Assembly (NCBI RefSeq): GCF_040954835.1
Contig: NC_090718.1
Span: 12,911,532-12,975,531 of the forward strand
Origin: Lepisosteus oculatus
Lineage: Eukaryota > Chordata > Actinopteri > Semionotiformes > Lepisosteidae
DNA length: 64,000 bases
Direction: 5' to 3'
Shown here: piece by piece, positions 1 to 11,800 of the stretch
Position numbering within the stretch: position 1 is the stretch's first letter
Layout of the letters: each line of letters starts with the position of its first letter
Made by a program: the position numbers and the translations under genes
The notes under the pieces: generated by a model
Seen by the model: the letters and a program-made list of their open reading frames with translations, nothing else
The model's database searches: none
Told to the model about the DNA's origin: nothing

Positions 1-187
1 TTCTTAGCCAATATATACTTTATGTATGATTTGGTGAGCTGAAGTTTCTATGTCTCTCCAGTAACGTCAGTGTTGAAGCCCTCGTAACAGAATCCGCAGC
101 TGTCCGTCAGGACCGGAGCCCGCCTCCAGAGTGACCTTCCTCAGCGGACACGCCCCGTCCACCTGTTCCACAGGTGCGCTCGGCAAG

Positions 188-1265
188 ATGGCGGCGGGAC
201 GAGCTGCTGCTGCTCGAGGTGCGTTTGCGTTTTATTTCGAATTTTCTGATTTTAAGTGCAAAAATTAAATTTAAGTTTTGGGAAATCAAGATGAAAGTAT
301 TTTGTTGTTAATTGTATTTGTTTTTCTCTTTTTTTTTGTGTTTTAGGACGCCGAAATGAGTGCCCTGTCCGTTTGGGCGTGCTCTGGAAGTTTGAAAAGT
401 TTGTATAAAGTTTCTTATACTATCATTCATTGTACTTTCATTGTATGTTTTTAAAATATGGTATTTCTAGGTGTCTGGGGCTGTAGTTTGTCTTCAAATA
501 TTTGCTTTTTAAAGTCCTTAGCTGTGTAATGTCCTTTTGCGGATTGGGGTATAAGAACGTTTTTCGTTATAACAAAAAAAATAACAAAAATTGTCAAGAT
601 GAAACGGACTAATTCGTTAGCTTTTCATTTCTCCAGGTGCCAAAAGGATTTCAAGAACGGGATACCAGTTATGAAAAAGTGTTTTTTAACGGTAAGTTTT
701 ATTCCTACCTTCCGCTATTCTGTTAATATTTGTGTAACTTGACACGATTTGCCTGCTTTTTCACACATTCTTGCCCGGAACAGGCATATATTAACTACAT
801 TTCTGCTTTTCGTTTCGTTGTGCTTTTGTTGAATGGAAAAGCAAACTCTTAAGAGGCTGGTTCTTCAATGGAATTGAATTCTTATGTGGCTGAACGTATG
901 TTCTGGAGTTTTTTGGAGCGGCGGGACAGGGATCTATCTTTGTTTTCTCATTGCTTTTCATCGTGTTTGTATTTATCTTTATTCAAGCACCATGTTTAAA
1001 AGTTTCACTTTTATTTAGCACATCAAGTGAATCCATTCTGCAAAGCCCGTATTTTGTTAACTTGGTGTTTTTTCTTTTGTCTTCAGTTCTGCGGCTCCTG
1101 ATCCTCAGCGCTCAGTCGAAATCGTGTCCACTCCAGCAACTCGTCGTGCGTTGGCAAGTTATTCTTGACAATGTGTGCTTTTCCTTGAATGTTATTTTTG
1201 ACATCAGTGCCTGTCATGTACCGATTCAGTGTTGTATCGTGCTCTTAATGGCGTTATGTTGTTAA
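188..1265 (+). CDS. Predicted small spliced gene, plus unit of copy 1 (106 aa, unknown)
   Basis: I predict four exons: 188-218, 347-402, 637-691 and 1087-1265. They join without a stop into 106 codons: MAAGRAAAARG, then RRNECPVRLGVLWKFEKF, then VPKGFQERDTSYEKVFFN, then a hydrophobic C-terminal tail. Acceptors (ttttag, ctccag, cttcag) and donors gtgcgt and gtaagt are good; the exon 2 donor (gtataa) is weak, but reading through it meets a stop at once. The first exon is CpG-rich with AAGATGGCGGC (YY1-like) at the start codon. AATAAA lies at 1312-1317. The same frame is kept in copy 2, which favours a real gene, but I recognise no family and it could be a long noncoding RNA. Confidence 0.4.
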
Positions 1266-1403
1266 ACTGTTCCCTGTTGACTGCTGCTACTGTATGTGCT
1301 GTGCATTGTGAAATAAAAACCGTTGATTTGCATTTTCTGAATTGTCTGCTATTTTTTCAAGGTGTGTTGGAAGGGTTTGCTCTGGGCTGGTGTCTCACTG
1401 CTG

Positions 1404-2136
1404 TAAGTTTTTGGCTGCAAAATCTGGAGAGAGCAGTTTCCGAGAAGCGATGCGATGGGTTGTTTTGTCCTTTGCGCCACGGCCGCAAGGGGACACCCTA
1501 TCGCATCGTGACTTGGAAACTGCGGGGGCTACCCCCTTTTTAAGTCGCTCCAGATTTTCCCGCCTTTTTAGATAGTCTCTGGGGGGTTAGGGTCCCTAGG
1601 AGGGAGCCGAGGTACAGCCCCTAGGGGAGGAGAAGGGAGGGAAGCTCTAGCCAAGCCCCCTCACTCCCAGCTGAGAGGAAGACGGGCTGGAGGTGGCTTT
1701 GGCCCGAGAGAGAGGAGGCACCCAGGGCGGACTCAGCCTATCAGTCACAGCTTGCAACCAACAGACTTCTAAGTCCACACCAGGAGCCCTGCCTCTCTGC
1801 AGGGACCTAGGCCATCACCAACCTGCCTTCCTCTGCTGCTGGGAGTGAGTGGGCTTGGCTAGAGCTGCAGTCAATCACCCAGCCCGTCTCTCCAAAAAGA
1901 GGAGTAGCCGGGGCTGGGTTTGATTGATGGGAGGAGACCACGCCCTGCAAGAGCCCCGGTATATACTAAGTTTTTTGGCGGGAAAATCTGGACAGACTTA
2001 ACAAGGGGGTAGCCTCTGCAGTTTCCAAGTCACAAAGCGATAGGGTGTCCCCTTGCGGTCAGTGACAACAAGGAAAAAACAGCCCTTCGCATCGCTTCTC
2101 GGAAACTGTTAGTAAAGTCTCTCCGCCAAAAAACTC
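1404..2136. repeat. Foldback palindrome, copy 1 (two hairpins around a spacer)
   Basis: Two related segments, 1404-1570 and 1968-2136, are inverted copies of each other, and each is itself a hairpin. Each half runs from an agtttttggcggg-like end through a ctgga segment to CAGTTTCC and gcgatgcgatggg-like text, then back. Nested inside, 1643-1670 and 1839-1865 are another inverted pair, and 1870-1928 holds a third short one. The motif TTTTGGCGGGAAAA at 1973-1986, an ideal E2F-like site, recurs in inverted form near 1553-1569. It resembles a foldback/MITE-type element; family not recognised. Confidence 0.75.
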
Positions 2137-2420
2137 ACCAACACCGGGCTTTTTCAGGACCAAGGGTGTACAGAAATCTGCATGAGAACAGAGACAACAA
2201 AACACATCAAACTCCAATCAACAATTTATTGAGCGAAAGTTGCATACAAAATCACGCATTCCATTACAGATGCACAGGATTTAAAGTGAAAAGCAACATG
2301 CATATACATTACAAAGTGTCAAAGCACGGATACATTAACGCTACATGCGTTTACAAGTAAACATTGTACGAAAACATTGGCACTCAGCTACAGTACACGG
2401 AAAAGCACAGAAACATACTG

Positions 2421-3704
2421 TTACTGTTTCTCCAAGGGATCTGTCGAGGCAGCGACCAGAATGAAGACTGGAACTTTGTTGCATTTCCTGCAAAACAGCA
2501 GAAATCCGTGTTAGATCAAGCTTCTGTATTGACTGACACGTTCAGAAGACGAAACAGTTTAAAAACAATTACCACTGGAATAAAGCGCTTAGCCTGGTGT
2601 AACGGGAAATGTTCCTGTGCTCGGATTTGCATTTAAAGTGTGCAAAATACCGACGGCACAATACAATCAACACAGCTACAAGTATATCGATTAGATGGAA
2701 ACTACCACATTCTAATGCTCTTTTATGATTTCCATTTTGATTAGCAACAATAAAAAGTAAGTCTACAGTCGGGTAACATCGGAACAAAATCTGCTGTGGA
2801 GATATGCTAGTACCGCCTCGTTTTCCAACAATAGTTTTCGTTAGGTGCAGTATATAGTGTACTCCAGTATGATACGAATAAAACGAATAAAAAGGTTTAT
2901 ACTTACATAGATAATTCCAGCAGCTGAGCCAAGCTTGTCCTGCCCGAAGGCACCAAACTGGAAAACACAAGAGCACATTTAGAAGTTAATTTAAAGCAAG
3001 GTTTCTGAGAAGCAAACAGCCGTTTTCACCACGACAGAAAGCGCAATATATATTTCAATAAGATACGTGTAAAGGAATTAACGAAATATTTATACTTGCA
3101 TTTATACTCCATTTAGTGCGAAGCGTGCCCTGCCCGAACATGAAAAAATGAACTGAAAAAAAACAGCGGAATTGAGACGTTAAAGACCATTTAGACTAAG
3201 AAGTATTCTTTTCAAGCGAAATTTGTACCACGAATATAAGCACACAATACCCTAGAAAAAACTTTACAATTCTAGGTAGGCTATTTTCGGGTTTGGATAA
3301 TTGCACACGCTCAATTTTGTGAGTAGAAGTTTTTGATAAAGATTAGGATAACGAAACATACGGAAAAGCGACGTTTTCATTCTGCCAATACAACCGTGCA
3401 TTTACTGCTACAACAGCGCTTTTGGTCGGTGTAAAAGAAATACACGCGTTATCTGTGTAACACAAGCGGCTTGTTAAAAACGAGAGGAGCGTTTTATAAA
3501 GACGCTATTTAGTTCCCAACGAAAATAATGTTTTACCCCCTTTCTTCTGCAACGTTTAGACTACAAAAGTTCAATTTTATCTACCTTAAAATAAAGGAAA
3601 AGGAAGACAAACCTAAAAAACACGGAACAAACTCACCCAGCTCCCTTCTCTCTCGCAGAACCTGGCGGACAGGTGTGCGGGGCGTGGCCTGCGAGAGATG
3701 TCAT
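2421..3704 (-). CDS. Predicted small spliced gene, minus unit of copy 1 (61 aa, unknown)
   Basis: Predicted exons, 5' to 3': 3704-3637, 2957-2907, 2487-2421. Donors gtgagt and gtaagt and acceptors ttccag and ttgcag are consensus. The joined frame reads MTSLAGHAPHTCPPGSAREK at the start and ends LVAASTDPLEKQ before TAA. A 3' UTR follows, with AATAAA at 2230-2225. The first exon is CpG-rich and resembles the first exon of the plus unit. The unit converges on the plus unit with about 0.9 kb between the two polyadenylation signals. No family recognised; a noncoding RNA is an equal possibility. Confidence 0.4.
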
Positions 3705-4724
3705 TCGAGTGGGCGTGGTTACAGAGTGACGGGGCAGGCAGCTTTTTTTTCTTAGCTTTTCCAACACGTGTGGGAGTAATCGAACATGTTTTCAGAATCC
3801 CCCATGAGTCACACCTTTCAAAATCCTTTTTAGTCCATGACCATTAGGATAATCAATCAGTACATCTAATCCTTATTAGTATTTGAGGGCCGCAGGAATG
3901 CGAATGAAATAATTTTGAAATATGAAAGCAAGCTGTGGGGTCTAACGTTCTTAGTAGGACACCTACAGTTCTATTACCTGATTTATCTTAACATTGCACC
4001 GAGAAGTCAACATTTTCATCTATAAACGTTTACACTCAATGTACAGCCATTGTACTTTTTATTAATCATGCTGCTGATGTGTTCATTTAAGACGTTACAA
4101 GAACATGACAAGATTCAAAGGTGAGGACAGTTTTTGATCCATGTAGCCCCTTTGGTTACTGGTGTGAGGTTGATTTGAACCAGCAATTGCTCACAAGAAG
4201 ACAGGCTGCTGGTTTCAAGACAATGGATGAGTTATCTATGCCATTCTCCCACAACTCTTTGTGTAGGCAGCATTTCAATACACTTCCCCACAACATGGTT
4301 TCATGTCTCCCTTGGTTCACACTGTTTCACTGCAACCTAAATGACTTACCTGGTTAACTGCATGAACAGGAAGTACTTAGGTTATTAGCATCATTTTTAG
4401 CACTTGTGCGCTGTACTGAAGTATGCATTATATCCAAATAAATTCAAAATTCTCACCCTCAGTTTCCTAAAAAGGTCAGGAGCAGAGTCAAATGGTATTC
4501 CATGCAAGGCTCACAGATACTGCGAGAGGCTCAGGTGGAGACTCTGGAAGCTGTTGAGACCAACACAGAGGAGGAACTAACTCAACGAAAGCTGGCTGAT
4601 TGCAAAAAGGTGTGTGACACCAACAGGTGTGGGCACCAACAGTCTTATGTGATGCTCCAGACACGCCCCTCAGAGCCTGCTGGGGAACTTCTTCCCACAC
4701 TTTTTCATTCTTTACACACACTCT

Positions 4725-5570
4725 CCTCTGAGAGTGAACAGTGGAAAGGACAGGTGGGTAGCTGCGTCAGCATGCGTAGGCTGCAAAGGAACAAGTAATA
4801 GGTTTATTCCATGCTGAAAAAAAGAAGAAAGAGAACACAACGTTTCGGCCGTGGAGCCTTCTTCAGGTGTGAGAGAGACAGGGCAGTAGGCAAAGGTAAA
4901 GTAGCGGGAGAACAAAGGTTGGGAGGGAGGAGGAGTGAGAGGCGGGAGCAGGGGACAGAAAGAGAGGCCAATCAAGAGGTGTGAAGTCAGAATGGGTGCA
5001 GAGAGGTGTGAAATGAAACTTCCAATGAATGGAGAAAATTTAAAAGAACAGTAGTCTGTCGTTAAGGGAAGGGAGAATGTGTGATCCTAACTGCAGAATA
5101 ATTTTAGTTTCGGTGGTCTTTCTGATGTATGAGTTCGGAAAACCGTCTTTGAGAACACAGACGGAGAGATTAGTGTGGTCGTGGCCGTCAGAGGTGAAAT
5201 GAGAAACAATGGGCTTGGAGAGATCTTTAATCTTCACAGCCCTGACGTGTTCTCTGAAGCGGTCTCCGAGTCTCCTTCCTGTTTCCCCAATGTAGATGGC
5301 TGGGCATTTACTGCAAGAGATCCAGTGAATAAGGCTGCTGGAGGTACAAGATGCTGTCTGGGTGATCCGGAATTGTCCTGAGGGGCCTTGAATGAGTGTG
5401 GTGGTGGCTGTGTACTTGCAGGTGATACAGCGAGCTCTGTTGCAAGTGGAAAGGACGCCCTGTGGAGAGTGAGGAACACGGGAGTGTTCAAAGACGTCAA
5501 GGGAGCAGGTAGCCTGGCCCCGTCCATTATTAGGGAGAGCTAAATCCCCAGGGGTCTGTGGAGAGAAGGG
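4725..5570 (-). mobile_element. Penelope-like retroelement, 3' part with GIY-YIG domain
   Basis: On the minus strand a frame from about 5570 to the stop at 5042-5040 encodes a Cys-rich stretch (CNRARCITC) followed by CPAIYIGETGRRLGDRFREH, the signature of the Penelope-type GIY-YIG endonuclease. It ends HILPSLNDRLLFF. Downstream is the characteristic tail at about 4870-4790 (ctgaagaaggctccacggcc, cgaaacg, then cagcatggaataaacc) and a terminal cctacgcatgctgacgcagc-like end. The reverse transcriptase part is missing, so it is a 5'-truncated copy. The endonuclease frame looks intact, suggesting fairly recent insertion. Confidence 0.85.
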
Positions 5571-5999
5571 AAGGAGGAAGCAGAAAATCTGTGGAGAACA
5601 GAACGCAGAGGACAGTATCTCAAGAGCCTATGATATTGATTATCTTGTAAAGGGAAAAAAATGGGATTTGTCCTGTTTTGGAAGTGAAAAATGCTTGGAA
5701 AATGCACCTGAACAGGAGGAACTATTGTAATGTAACTGTTGCCTAACTGAATTCAAGGGATTTCACAAAGCTTGCATTAGTGTCACAAAAGCAGACATTT
5801 CTTGGAAGGAGCTCCAGACCAGAGCTGTACCTCAGCATTTCAGGACCTAAAAGTCTCAAACTCATGGATTGAAGGGTTCTATCCCACTGTAGTCGTTTCA
5901 TTGACTACGTCCTTGCAGATCAGTGTTTTTCAGAGTAGCAGGGTTCCATGTTATCTGTCATGGAAATGCAGCAGTACCTGGTGAGACACACCAACAGAT

Positions 6000-6540
6000 C
6001 TCTACCAGGTAGAGAAGTGAGAAGTTAAATAAATGAATGGGAAACTTTAGCAAGCACTAGAAGTTAGTCTAGACTGAAATTAAGCCATGACTATAGGGTT
6101 AACACACCTACGTACACTTGAATCATTTTGGACCCAGATGACTGAACAGGGGGTAAGATGAAAGAGCACCACTGATGGGTCTCTCCAACTCCACACACGA
6201 CTTATAATGGTGAACTGGATTTTCAGGTTCTGTACCAGTCCTGAGTAGGTTCAAACTTGCTTAATATGAGATCGGTCTACAAGGTAGCAATACTGTTGCT
6301 TATCTAGAGAAATGAAAAATTAAATGAATGGGAAATATTAACATTAGACTAGAGTACAATTTAGTCAGGACTCCAGGATTTTATACTCCTACACTTTAAT
6401 TGTTATGGACCTCATAAAGAGCACGGCCAACAGGTCTCTCCTACCTCAAACATCACTTGCAATAATAGCCTAGATTTTCAGTTTCTGTACCAGTCCTGAG
6501 TAGGTTCAGACTTGCTTAATATAACATCAATCTACAAGGC
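6000..6540. repeat. Diverged tandem duplication, about 270-bp unit
   Basis: The two halves share aaatgaatgggaaa near the start, gggtctctcc/aggtctctcc, and the block ctgtaccagtcctgagtagg then ttca.acttgcttaatat near each end (6223-6270 and 6486-6525). Spacing varies with small indels. Confidence 0.6.
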
Positions 6541-6654
6541 TGTTTTTTTTTCAGATATGCTGCCTGACTGATGAAGTGAAGAGTTTCTATTGAACAAAGC
6601 TCAGAAACCAGAGACAAGCTCTATTGTTATCTGGTGGAGGAGCTGGAGTACCTA

Positions 6655-6927
6655 CATTTCCTATTGGTCAGTTGCTCATATAGTGAAGAGCTGTTTCTAT
6701 TGGTGGATAAGAGGAGGCATCTTTTAAATTCCTATTGGCCAGTCATAAGGAGCTGAGCAGCCAATTATATTGTTTTCCACATAGCAGGTGGCAATGCTAG
6801 ATGACTTCTTCGTACACAATGGTCAGTTTCTCATATAGTGAAGAGCTGTATTTATTGGTCGATAAGTTGAGGAGATATCCGGCACACTGAGCTCATTTGA
6901 GGACACAGCTGCCACAATGCAGGTAAG
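6655..6927 (+). promoter_or_regulatory. Candidate promoter: cluster of CCAAT boxes before an exon-like end
   Basis: CCAAT in either orientation occurs at 6663, 6699, 6734, 6771 and 6854, within two related repeats of cagttgctcatatagtgaag. About 60 bases below is acaatgcag then gtaaga (donor at 6922), which could be the end of a short first exon. No continuing exon was found. Confidence 0.3.
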
Positions 6928-7427
6928 AGAATCTCTGCTCTGCTGGCACTCACCCTGTGTTCTATAGTCCAGCTTCTTTTGCACAAAGCCACTTGTCTAA
7001 TGTAAGGCACTTTGTAAAATTACAGCTTTTTCCTCTTCTTTACCTGTCTCTGACATGATCACGTGTGCCACCGTCCTTCTCCAGCATGGTTGGACATGGG
7101 CTGCATTCTCTAGCTGTAACTCTGTCCAGCTGCTTAACTGGTAGATTGTGTGATTGTTCTTGATATTCAGGACTGTAACACCTTTGTCCAAGTAAGGTAA
7201 GCTTTTTATGTTTTTAGTTTCACATTACTTTGTTCTGAACTATGAAGTTCTGTTTTTATAACTTTTGTGATGCTGCTAGAGGCACAGTACTGAATTGGAG
7301 GCACATCAGAAAGAGTGTCATACATTTCACTGAGACTTTTGACCACAGATAGCAGAACAGAGGTAATGCAACATAGATCGCCGCAATGACGTCACTAGTG
7401 GAACAAGACACAGGTGTGCTCCTACCT

Positions 7428-7528
7428 GCTGGCCATATAAATCAAACCCAGAGATGGCAGAGAGTAGAAAGTACAGTGCTTACTGAAGTCAAGCTGCACA
7501 CAAACTACATCTGACTGTATTCGGTGAG
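7428..7528 (+). promoter_or_regulatory. Candidate TATA promoter and first exon
   Basis: A TATA-like ccatataaatc at about 7433 is followed by exon-like sequence ending in a strong donor ttcg/gtgagt at about 7524. No coding frame or next exon identified, so this is only a candidate for an unknown transcript. Confidence 0.25.
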
Positions 7529-7929
7529 TATGTGATTTTCCATTTGAAAAAGGACAAGAAGAGAATGTTTTGGAAACAGAAAAGGTAAAGAAATAAGCAA
7601 GAGACTCGTAGATAGTAAAATATCAAATTAACGTCACCAGACCTGGAGCTCCTCATCTGATTCTTTAAAACCTAGGTACCTGCCATGGGAGTCTGGGCAG
7701 GTGTTTGTAGCTCTTGTGTATATTCCTTCTAAAGCAAAATATGAAACTGGCTCTGAAATTATTTATAGTTATTTAATTCATAGTTATCACCTGATGCCCC
7801 AAAATTAGTTTGGGAGATTTTAATGGCTGTTTGCTTAAGACTAATTATTATCAATATTTAAAAGGCTACACAAAAGGTTCTAGAACTTTAGATCTCTGCT
7901 ATGAAAACATTAAGAATGCCTATAAAGAT

Positions 7930-8875
7930 CTTATAGGATGACCTGATCTGTTGACTTATTACCATTGTACTGACAGACTTTAAAAACAGTGAAAGCCAAG
8001 ACAAGAGTTGTACATGTGTGGGATCATGAAAGTATCCAGGATTTGCAGGTTGGTTTGATTGTGCAGACTGTTAGGATATTAATGACCATATTAATGTGAC
8101 CCCAAGGCTGTGTGTTGTCCCCATTGCTTTTCACACTGTACACTGATGATGGTATAAGCCACTATGACAACTGTTTGCTTATCAGCTATGTCTCCTTGAT
8201 TGGACTTTTGAACGCTGACAAATGCATTTTCATACTAGAGATACTGTACAGTAAATCCTTTTTCTAATTGGTGTCAGAATCCCCTGTTTTTAAACACAAA
8301 ACAAAGGAAATGATTATTAATTTTAGAAAGAAATGTTCCTCTCCTCTGAACTCTGTAACTGTGAATGGAACAGATAGTGAAAGATAAATGTATATAAATT
8401 CCTTGGCCCTCTTATTGATTGTAAAGTAATTTGGAGGGCCAATACAGAGGCAGGGTATTTAAAGGTGCAGCAAAGGATGTATTTTTTTTAAGAGGAGCTT
8501 AAGGAGTTTTAATATTGAAAGCACAATGCTGACACTTTTCTGTAAGAGTTTTGTTCAGGGCATCATAACTTTTTGTATTCAGAGCTGGGGAGATGTCTTA
8601 TCTTTGTAGAACAAAAACAACTTGAACAAAGTGATCAGGACTAGTGGTAAGATTATGGGTGAATCCTTGGACTCCATATCATCTTATGGAGCAACATATT
8701 AATATGTTTACACATAAAATCTTAGATGACCCCTCTCATCCATTCGTTTTAGAATATAATCCCCTAGACTCCAGAAGGAGGCACCAGATCCCCTGTATAA
8801 AGACTAAGAGAGCATTTACTTCATTTATACCTAAAGACATCCAATTGTTGAATAAGGAAGAGATTGTTTGAAAAT
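7930..8875 (+). mobile_element. LINE relic, Rex1/Babar-like reverse transcriptase
   Basis: Translated pieces include PQGCVLSPLLFTLYTDDG, KTKEMIINFRKK, VNIYKFLGLLIDCKV and QQRMYFLRELKEF, typical of the palm and thumb of this LINE group. The C-terminal text is ILDDPSHPFVLEYNPLDSRR and later TKRAFTSFIPKDIQLLN. Stops and frameshifts break the frame, though 8644-8871 is still open. The AADD-box section is lost or deleted. A dead, 5'-truncated copy. Confidence 0.75.
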
Positions 8876-11800
8876 AAAGATCCTATGTTGTTGTTTTACA
8901 CTATTTACTAGTAATTGTCTGTTTTTAATCTTATGATACAGGATTGAGTTCTGATTCAACAATGTTGTTAACATGTTGTTTAGTACCATAGTATTGTACC
9001 TTTGCTGCACTGTATTATTGTCATAGATGTTAAATTATGAGCTCTTGATGTGCAAGACAATTGCCCTCTCCTTTTGGGGGTGTGGTGAATTTGCTTTACT
9101 GGCTTCCTGCCATGTTATGAAAAAGCATGTTCTGTTTTTCTGTCATATCTACTTTGTGTGTGGATATAATATTTTCCAGTTTACAAAGTACATTTCTTAA
9201 CTCCTGAGGTATATTACACTGTATATCCTGGGTTATGCAGGGCTCAGACAGGACACTGCCACTCATCCTCTCGCAGTTTTATCTGGGTTCAGTATTTCCA
9301 ACAGGTAGTTTTACACGCTCCTTGACTTCTGCACTATGCAAGTTAATTCCAACCTTACTTATGCAGCCAGACAAAAGCATGTTATGAATTTCAATTGTTT
9401 GAGTTGGGGGCCACTTTATCGGAACAGAAATCCATCACTAGCATGTGTACTGTTATTTTAGACTGCTTTAATTACATTTGTCTGGCAATTTGTTTTATCA
9501 CAGTCATTTGAGCTCATAACATGCTTTTATCAAAAGCAATATAATTCATCATAGATAATGATTAATCAGTAGGCTTTATAGTGATTATAATTTCTTCTGT
9601 AACTTTCCCTCCCTGCTGCTGCAACCCCATTTCTCAGAAAACCTGTCAATACTTGTTTTGATCTCTGAGAATTATATTAGTATCTGTAGTTAAACGTGTG
9701 TGTCTGTATGTATTGAATACAATAGACTACAGGTGCTCTGGGTCAGTGAACAACCAGCCTGGTGAAGCCCAGTAATGATCTGAGTAATACAGACTGATGT
9801 CAGGCAGGTGGTTAACCTTTACTTGTGAGAAACAGACTGAGTTTTAGGCTCATAATTTTCAGTATCAATTTAAATTCATTAAATGGACACAAAATGGTTA
9901 CATAGCAGTTATGTTCCAAGTAGACTTGTCACATGGTGAAACATGTTTTTATATTTATTAATGGAAAATTGATAGTATTTTTCAATTCTCAGCAGTGCCG
10001 ACGATCACAGGCCTTTCCCCTGAGTCCCTGAGCTGGGAGGATCATGAGGACACCTGGACAGTCAACACATTCTACAGCTTCACCTGGATAAGTGGTCACT
10101 CTTAACAGGAGCTTCTTTCATCATTAAGAGGGAGTTATGTTTTCTTTTCAGGGGATTGATTTTGTCAAACATTTATACAGAAAAGATTGAGTTGTTAGGA
10201 AAACAATACAGTGATCATTTTATTACTTTATACACTTTTTCTGTTTTCAGCATATAAACATCTTAATCACAAACAAGTGTCAAATGCTTCCATTCTTGAA
10301 TCTGTTCACAAGATGTCTGAAGTGTAGAACAGCGTTCAGAGCAGTAGTGATGCACAGCACATTGTGGGGGATGTTACAGTACCCAATAGGCTCATGATTA
10401 ACCATATAATGCTCCTGCAGAGGACAGTCTGACCTGTTCCTACAGTACTGTGAATTTCTCTCATGGTATGTTCAGCTTGAGGAAAGCACATTAAGAACCC
10501 CTTACTTGTTTTCCTTCTCCCAAATTCTTGATAACCATTTCCAAGCAAAGCACTTTGCAATTAACAATGGAGTCTCCAAGTCCTTCCCTCATTTCCACAT
10601 GGAGCTGGATCTACCTACAGCCTAGCTCAAGGCAAGTGCTGCTACACCAGATTATTATTGCCAGCACCAGTATTTACCAAGAGAGGGCTGCAGGATTAAG
10701 AGTATACTTAAGTTAATATGCAAGATCATTTTATGATCACAAAACATTTGTGGGTTCATAGAAGCGACAGACGGAGTTTCAAAGCCAAGTTACAGGAAAG
10801 AAGCGTGTTTAGAAACTACTACAGCGGAAAACAAAAGCACCCTAAATTCAGGACGGAGAGGCAGCCTGTAAGAGCAAGGGAAACTCGAGTACGCTCTTCT
10901 ACAACGAGCTAGTCTCCACGAATGTTACCCCGCTACAGGTACCCGGATCCAACCCTGAAATTCATACAGGAATTAATTCAAGTACCATGAGTTTGAGAAA
11001 AAAAAAAAACACGAAACAGTCCAGGTGTAACCCGGCCGGCTACTGAAGATCGCAGAGGCGGTCCGCAGTCTGGAGCCCCGGGAGAGGAAGCGCTTCTTTT
11101 CAGGACACAGCCGGAGAGACGGTGGGTAACCTGGGACCGCGAGGTGAGTCCGGCTGCTCTCCGGGATCAACTGCTGGAGAAAAAGCGTTTCGCGTTCCCA
11201 TATCTTAGTCACGTTTCGGCCTCACTCCTTGACCTCGATAAATTGAGCACCACATTAAGTGGGGGGGGTCTTAATCATGAAAGCAACACTCGATAAGCAA
11301 AGTGCAGACCGGTCGGATTCTCTCACCTTCGAATTCGCCGCTCACCCAGTTTCACGCTACACCGGAGCTCTGCGCTTCGGCCATCAGGCGGTTGTGGAGG
11401 ACAGGAAGGCTGGGGAGCTGGAGAGGAGAAACTGCATTAAATAAGAGGCCTGTCGAAACACGAGTAACGGACCTGACAAAGCATTACAAATGTAGGTGGC
11501 AGGATTAAATAGGAACAAAAGATTTTGCATTCCACCCTTTTCGATTTACGAGAGTTGATGGTTTAGCTTTAATTAAATGGTTATTGGACAGCTAGAAGGC
11601 GTTTCGTAAAAATCCAGTTAGTGGACACGACAAACTCGCTATTTTAATTACTCAAGCTCCGATTTAATTTTGAACTGATCCTGTGCGAACACAGAGAAAC
11701 TTCATCCGAAATTCTGCTGCCCAGATTAAACGAAACATTGCAATGGGCGCAAAGCCGCTACTTAAAGGCAAAGGCTCAATACAGCTGCCAGAACCGGTTT

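Larger units (their letters stand above)
1..4640. repeat. Segmental duplication, copy 1 (about 4.6 kb, direct)
   Basis: Position 1 aligns with 13567 and the similarity continues almost uninterrupted to about 3780. It then goes on with more indels (copy 1 has about 100 extra bases near 3825-3920) to about 4640. Orientation is direct. Differences are scattered substitutions and short indels. The left edge lies outside the window. The copy contains two convergent transcription units (188-1317 plus, 2225-3704 minus) and a foldback between them. Confidence 0.93.

Noticed and set aside
1404..1570. Hairpin as a structural RNA gene such as snRNA or snoRNA
   Set aside because: No H/ACA or C/D boxes; the same unit recurs inverted nearby, which fits a foldback element better.
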